From the NCBI RefSeq assembly GCF_900128495.1, contig NZ_LT635801.1, forward strand, positions 259,997 through 323,996: a DNA stretch of 64,000 bases. Direction: 5' to 3'. The DNA is from Bacteroides ilei. Lineage in GTDB: Bacteria > Bacteroidota > Bacteroidia > Bacteroidales > Bacteroidaceae. The notes below the pieces were generated by a model. The model made no database searches. It saw only the letters and a list, made by a program, of their open reading frames with translations, and was not told where the DNA came from. Position numbers and translations under genes: made by a program. Shown piece by piece: positions 60,133 to 64,000 of the stretch (positions are counted from its first letter, which is position 1; the number at the start of each line of letters is the position of its first letter).

Positions 60133-61392
60133 ATGAACAGATGTATTGTCCTGGCCGGGAAATGGCTGGTCTTGTTGCTGCTTTTCTTTCTGGCAGCCTG
60201 TAGCAATGATGAAACGCCGTCGGAAAATCCGCTTGCCGGAGACCGTTACCTGAGCGGTATCCTTGCCGAAAGGCATTTCGACAAGGAGGAAATTGCCTCC
60301 CAATTGGTCGGTTTTGCGGCTTCCCAGGGAATTGACATCCCTGAAGCTTTCCTGAGTGTCCTGCTATGTGACGTGGATGTGGCTGCCATCGAGTACACGA
60401 CTACCGGAGCAGACGGGAATCCGGTTACGGCATCGGGGGTGGTTGCCATGCCTGGAGGGACTGTTTCCTACGACCATCTTTTGAGTATCCAGCACGGTAC
60501 GCTCGATATGGAGGAAGCTCCCTCGAAACAGCTTTTCTATTATGAGATGATGCCTGTCGTATCCGGACATGTGGTCGTTATGGCCGATTATCTGGGGTAT
60601 GGTTCCAGTCAGACACCCGACCGCCAGCATCCTTATCTGCATGCGAGGCTGACGGGAACGGCCTGTGCCGATATGATTGAGGCTGCCCGGGAATATCTGG
60701 CATATAAGTCGGTTGCCGAATCGGACGATGACATTGAGCTGTTGGGTTATTCGCAGGGAGGACAGGCGACAGTCGCTACCTTGTTGGAGCTGGAGAGCCG
60801 TGGCCTGGCCGGATGTATCCGTGGGGTGTATGCCGGGGGTGGAGTCTATGACCTGGAAAATATACTGGAGACATTTACTTCCACGGCAGGCAGTTCCTTG
60901 CCTTATGCCCGTTCTGGATATGCACCTTATCTGATACGTGGCATGGCCTATGGGGAGCAGTTGGATGTAAAGGATGAGAACCTGTATGCTCCGGAGGTTA
61001 TCGACAACGGATTGAACGAGATGTTCTCTACCCGGCCCTTGTCGGAATGGCATGATGCGCTTGGTACGGATATAACCCGGGTACTTCATCCGGATTTCTT
61101 TGCACCGCCGTCATTCAACGGTAATGCAGATGTAGCCGCTATAGTGGAAGCTTTGCGGAAAAATTCGTTGGTGAATGCTTCGGTCAAGCCGCAGACTCCG
61201 ATTTCCCTCTATCATTCGCCCCAGGATGACTTTGTTCCTTATTCGAATGTGGAAAACATCCGTCAGATATGGCCTTCTTCGACCTTGACGGATCTGACCA
61301 TGCCCGGCCATGTACTGGGAGGGGTTGAATTCATGTTGCGTTATATGGGGCTATGGGACCTGTTCGGTCCGTTGTTCAAGCCGGAAGCCTGA
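60133..61392 (+). CDS. Lipoprotein alpha/beta-hydrolase (secretory lipase-like)
   Basis: This 419-residue lipoprotein (lipobox FLAAC, Cys23) has an alpha/beta-hydrolase fold. The nucleophile elbow is GYSQG with S207, the acid is probably the aspartate in SPQDDFVPYSN and the histidine is in MPGHVLGG near the end. The layout fits the secretory lipase (LIP) family and related esterases. The substrate is unknown. It lies upstream of the glycine-lipid genes on the same strand, but a possible terminator and a separate -7 box suggest separate transcription. Confidence 0.75.
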   Translation: MNRCIVLAGKWLVLLLLFFLAACSNDETPSENPLAGDRYLSGILAERHFDKEEIASQLVGFAASQGIDIPEAFLSVLLCDVDVAAIEYTTTGADGNPVTASGVVAMPGGTVSYDHLLSIQHGTLDMEEAPSKQLFYYEMMPVVSGHVVVMADYLGYGSSQTPDRQHPYLHARLTGTACADMIEAAREYLAYKSVAESDDDIELLGYSQGGQATVATLLELESRGLAGCIRGVYAGGGVYDLENILETFTSTAGSSLPYARSGYAPYLIRGMAYGEQLDVKDENLYAPEVIDNGLNEMFSTRPLSEWHDALGTDITRVLHPDFFAPPSFNGNADVAAIVEALRKNSLVNASVKPQTPISLYHSPQDDFVPYSNVENIRQIWPSSTLTDLTMPGHVLGGVEFMLRYMGLWDLFGPLFKPEA

Positions 61393-61435
61393 TTGCGTTT
61401 GCACACTTATTACAATCTGTGTGCAGATTTGTCAG

Positions 61436-61463
61436 TACCGCTGTGGATTCGGTAACTTTTTTT
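61436..61463 (+). terminator. Probable terminator after the lipoprotein hydrolase gene
   Basis: A short stem TACCG/CGGTA (61436-61440, 61450-61454) is followed by AC and seven T. The short stem makes it weak. Confidence 0.4.
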
Positions 61464-61516
61464 GTCCTGTTTGTATATTTTTCTGGTGTAAAAGAGCAAA
61501 TTATCAAAAGATACGT

Positions 61517-61524
61517 TACATTTG
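61517..61524 (+). promoter_or_regulatory. -7 box for the glsA-glsB operon
   Basis: TACATTTG matches TAnnTTTG and lies 24 nt before the glsA ATG. No TTTG is found at -33. Confidence 0.5.
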
Positions 61525-61548
61525 CAAAGAAAACTGCAAAAGTGAAGA

Positions 61549-62367
61549 ATGGCTAACAGTCCGATATTTTTAATAGATATAGACAAAATTTTGAAGGAGA
61601 AGGCGGGGAATAAGGCGAAGCATATTCCACGTTTTATCGTCTCTTACCTGAAGCGTATCGTCCATCAGGAAGAAATCAACGGATTCCTGAAAAGTGCGGC
61701 CGACAAGACGGGAGTGGATTTTCTTGAGGTCTGTATGGAGTATCTGGACGTCAAGCTGGATGTACATGGTATAGAGAATCTTCCCGATAAGGGCCTGTGC
61801 ACTTTTGTATCCAATCATCCTTTGGGTGGACAAGACGGCGTTGCCCTCGGATACCTTCTGGGCAAGCATTACAACGGTAAGATCAAATATCTGGTAAACG
61901 ACCTTTTGATGAATCTGCATGGACTGGCACCGTTGTGTATACCTATCAACAAGACCGGATCACAGTCGCGCGACTTCCCGAAAATGGTTGAGGCCGGGTT
62001 CCGTTCGGATGACCATATCATCATGTTTCCGGCCGGACTCTGTTCCCGCAGACAGCATGGCGAAATCAAGGATCTGGAGTGGAAGAAGACATTTGTGACC
62101 AAAAGTGTGGAGACGGAACGTTGGGTTGTCCCTATCCATTTCGAAGGGAGGAATTCTAATTTTTTCTATAATCTGGCCAATCTCTGCAAGTTTTTTGGCA
62201 TCAAGTTCAACATTGCGATGCTTTATCTTGCGGATGAAATGTACAAGAACCGTCACAAAACATTCCGGGTAACGATTGGCAAACCTATTCCATGGCAGAC
62301 TTTCGACCGCTCAAAGACACCGGCCGAGTGGGCTGAATATGTGCGTGAGGTGGTTTATAAACTGTAG
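61549..62367 (+). CDS. glsA: Glycine-lipid O-acyltransferase GlsA (PlsC-like)
   Basis: This 272-residue membrane-associated acyltransferase has the PlsC-type active-site block SNHPLGGQDG (about 88-97). Histidine and aspartate are five residues apart (HX5D) rather than the common HX4D. FPAGLCSRR (about 165-173) is the acceptor-binding motif. In B. thetaiotaomicron the homologous gene next to glsB adds a second acyl chain to N-acyl-glycine to make glycine lipids. Here glsB follows by 22 nt, which supports the same role. A generic lysophospholipid acyltransferase is the alternative. Confidence 0.85.
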   Translation: MANSPIFLIDIDKILKEKAGNKAKHIPRFIVSYLKRIVHQEEINGFLKSAADKTGVDFLEVCMEYLDVKLDVHGIENLPDKGLCTFVSNHPLGGQDGVALGYLLGKHYNGKIKYLVNDLLMNLHGLAPLCIPINKTGSQSRDFPKMVEAGFRSDDHIIMFPAGLCSRRQHGEIKDLEWKKTFVTKSVETERWVVPIHFEGRNSNFFYNLANLCKFFGIKFNIAMLYLADEMYKNRHKTFRVTIGKPIPWQTFDRSKTPAEWAEYVREVVYKL

Positions 62368-62389
62368 TAATGAAGATTAAATAACTGAT

Positions 62390-63373
62390 ATGGAAGATAT
62401 TATTGCACCAATTGACAGAGCTTTGTTGAAATCGGAACTGACTCCCGAACGGCGTTTGAGGATGACCAACAAAAGCAACAATGAAATTTATATCGTTGAC
62501 TGGAAGAACGCTCCTAATGTGTTGAAGGAAATAGGCCGTTTGCGTGAAATCGCTTTCCGTGCTGCGGGAGGTGGTACAGGCAAGTCAATAGACCTGGACG
62601 AGTATGATTTGATGGAGCATCCTTATCAGCAGTTGGTGGTATGGAACCCGGAAGCAGAGGAAATCTTGGGAGGATATCGGTACTTGTTGGGCGATGAAGT
62701 GGAGTTTGACGAACATGGAAAACCGATTCTGGCTACCGCCCATATGTTTGATTTTTCGGAAAAGTTCCTGAAGGAATATCTTCCTACGACCATTGAACTG
62801 GGACGTTCTTTCGTGACATTGGAATATCAGTCTACCCGCCGTGGTTCCAAGGGACTGTTTGCACTGGATAATTTGTGGGATGGTCTGGGCGCGCTTACCG
62901 TCATCAAGCCGAATGTGAAGTATTTCTTCGGGAAGATGACCATGTATCCCAGCTATAACCGTTTCGGACGTGATATGATCCTGTTTTTCCTGAGAAAACA
63001 TTTCCATGACAAGGACGGGCTGATTACACCGATGTGTCCGTTGCAGATTGAAACGGATCAGGCGGTTCTTGAAAAGTTGTTCTGCAACGATACGTTCAAG
63101 GAAGATTACAAGGTATTGAATACGGAAGTCCGTAAACTGGGATACAACATTCCGCCGTTGGTCAACGCATACATGGGGTTGTCTCCTACGATGCGTATGT
63201 TCGGGACGGCCATCAATGACGGTTTCGGTGACGTAGAGGAAACCGGAATCCTGATCGCTGTGGATGAAATCCTGGAGGAAAAACGTATCCGTCATATCGA
63301 ATCCTTCATCAGGGAGCATCCGGAAGCGCTGACCATCACATCGGGTGCTAATCCGGTTGTATCTAAGTGCTGA
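62390..63373 (+). CDS. glsB: Glycine N-acyltransferase GlsB (GNAT fold)
   Basis: This 327-residue protein belongs to the OlsB/hemolysin-like GNAT acyltransferases. Marks are EIGRLREIAFRAAGGGTGKS, ILGGYRYLLGDEV, TIELGRSFVTLEYQ and the later FGKMTMYPSYNRFGRD. The B. thetaiotaomicron homologue joins 3-hydroxy fatty acids from acyl carrier protein to glycine and makes commendamide, a mediator active on host receptors, and then glycine lipids together with GlsA. It forms a two-gene operon with glsA and is followed by a strong terminator. Confidence 0.88.
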   Translation: MEDIIAPIDRALLKSELTPERRLRMTNKSNNEIYIVDWKNAPNVLKEIGRLREIAFRAAGGGTGKSIDLDEYDLMEHPYQQLVVWNPEAEEILGGYRYLLGDEVEFDEHGKPILATAHMFDFSEKFLKEYLPTTIELGRSFVTLEYQSTRRGSKGLFALDNLWDGLGALTVIKPNVKYFFGKMTMYPSYNRFGRDMILFFLRKHFHDKDGLITPMCPLQIETDQAVLEKLFCNDTFKEDYKVLNTEVRKLGYNIPPLVNAYMGLSPTMRMFGTAINDGFGDVEETGILIAVDEILEEKRIRHIESFIREHPEALTITSGANPVVSKC

Positions 63374-63407
63374 TAATCAATTTCTTCTTGTTATTTCATA
63401 GTAGAGG

Positions 63408-63435
63408 CGTCCGGAAACCATTCCGGACGTTTTTT
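63408..63435 (+). terminator. Terminator of the glsA-glsB operon
   Basis: CGTCCGGAA (63408-63416) and TTCCGGACG (63421-63429) form a perfect 9-bp stem with a 4-nt loop, followed by six T. Confidence 0.9.
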
Positions 63436-63439
63436 ATGT

Positions 63440-64000
63440 CTATACTGCAGGCAGACTGTTTCCGTTGATCTTGCGGTAGAGGTCGAGGGCATAGACATCG
63501 GTCATTCCCGAGATATAATCGAGTACGGCCAGTACCTTTTCATAGAGCGTAGGTGCCTGGACATCATATTGTTTCGACATGCGGTTGATAAGCAGTTTGG
63601 AATAGGCTTTCTCGGGGTACCGTACGGCTTCGATGAACAGGTCTACAAGAGTCGTTATTACCTGGTAGCCGGCCAGTTCTATGTCAAGCACGTCTTTGGC
63701 ACAGTATATTTTCCCGAAAGCGGTCCTGGAGCAGTTTTCGTAGGCGTCGAGAACTGGCTGGTCCATATGCTTGATGAGCGACCCTTCGAATTTTCCTTCC
63801 AGAATCAGCTCTTCATTTTCCACGAAGGCTTTGGTGCATGCCTTGACCAGTACTCCGATGGCGGAAGTGCGCAGATAGGCAATCTGTTCGTTGGTGTCGG
63901 TCACCATCCGGCAGATGTTTTCAATATGCTGCAGCCGTTTTTCCGTAAAGAAGCGGCTGTAGAGCTCTTTGGTTTCCTGGGTAGTGAGAATTTTCAGCTT
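63440..64000 (-). CDS. dgt: dGTPase-like HD-domain triphosphohydrolase, C-terminal part (cut by window edge)
   Basis: The minus strand is open from the right edge (starting KLKILTTQETKELYSRFF) to a TAG at 63440, 186 codons. The end LDYISGMTDVYALDLYRKI is typical of the C-terminus of deoxyguanosinetriphosphate triphosphohydrolases, which convert dGTP to deoxyguanosine and triphosphate. The HD metal site lies outside the window, so catalytic residues cannot be checked. An internal ATG at 63907 is not the start. The gene is convergent with glsB. Confidence 0.85.
   Translation of the reverse strand, partial: KLKILTTQETKELYSRFFTEKRLQHIENICRMVTDTNEQIAYLRTSAIGVLVKACTKAFVENEELILEGKFEGSLIKHMDQPVLDAYENCSRTAFGKIYCAKDVLDIELAGYQVITTLVDLFIEAVRYPEKAYSKLLINRMSKQYDVQAPTLYEKVLAVLDYISGMTDVYALDLYRKINGNSLPAV

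Noticed and set aside
63440..63907. ATG at 63907 as the start of a 155-residue gene
   Set aside because: The frame stays open to the window edge with dGTPase-like sequence, so the gene is truncated by the window and not short.

Overview
This 64 kb window is a chromosomal segment of a gut Bacteroidales bacterium, most likely Bacteroides or Phocaeicola. The evidence is a complete starch-utilisation (sus) locus with a SusC/SusD pair, several promoters with the Bacteroides -7 box TAnnTTTG (sometimes with a TTTG -33 box 19 bp upstream), a Bacteroidetes-type dcw (division and wall) cluster with an extended FtsA, and a glycine-lipid operon. I see no transposase, integrase, phage gene, CRISPR array or rRNA. 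One tRNA gene is present.

Layout. 1-583: 5' part of a TonB-dependent receptor (minus). 863-11158: translation and Fe-S block rimP-nusA-infB-cvpA-sufBCDS (plus). 11252-13752: two-part LysO-like exporter (minus), rnhB (plus) and a lytic transglycosylase (minus). 13967-16189: gpmI and a cysteine-rich DUF3109 gene (plus). 16361-17701: fimbrillin-like lipoprotein (minus). 17838-31356: susG, a SusE/SusF-type lipoprotein, susE, susD, susC, susB and susA (all minus). 31712-34727: susR and an MFS sugar transporter (plus). 34820-37498: malQ (minus). 37760-40303: gyrB, rpsT and tRNA-Glu (minus). 40481-41203: recO (plus). 41286-56849: yqeY, then ftsZ-ftsA-ftsQ-murC-murG-ftsW-murD-mraY-murE-ftsI-ftsL-rsmH, all minus and tightly packed. 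56850-57681: an 832-nt gene-free stretch with a 468-bp inverted-repeat-bounded segment and a 22-bp-period degenerate repeat. 57682-59964: a channel-like membrane protein with two Rossmann/RCK-like domains and a RyR domain (minus). 60133-63373: a lipoprotein hydrolase and the glsA-glsB acyltransferase pair (plus). 63440-64000: 3' part of a dGTPase gene (minus).

How the genes work together. The sus proteins bind starch at the surface (SusD, SusE, SusF-type), cut it (SusG), import maltooligosaccharides (SusC) and degrade them in the periplasm (SusA, SusB). SusR senses maltose and activates the operons. An MFS permease and a cytoplasmic 4-alpha-glucanotransferase are encoded next door, so the pathway is nearly complete in one place. 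The dcw cluster supplies the lipid-II pathway (MurC, D, E, G, MraY) and the divisome (FtsZ, A, Q, L, W, I); murF, murB, ddl and mraZ are not in the window.

The points that most deserve a second look are the RyR/RCK channel-like protein, the inverted-repeat-bounded segment upstream of the dcw cluster, a 22-bp-period noncoding repeat seen in two separate intergenic regions, a shared upstream motif in the susA and susB promoters (candidate SusR operator), a large hairpin between the SusF-type gene and susG, and the glycine-lipid operon.
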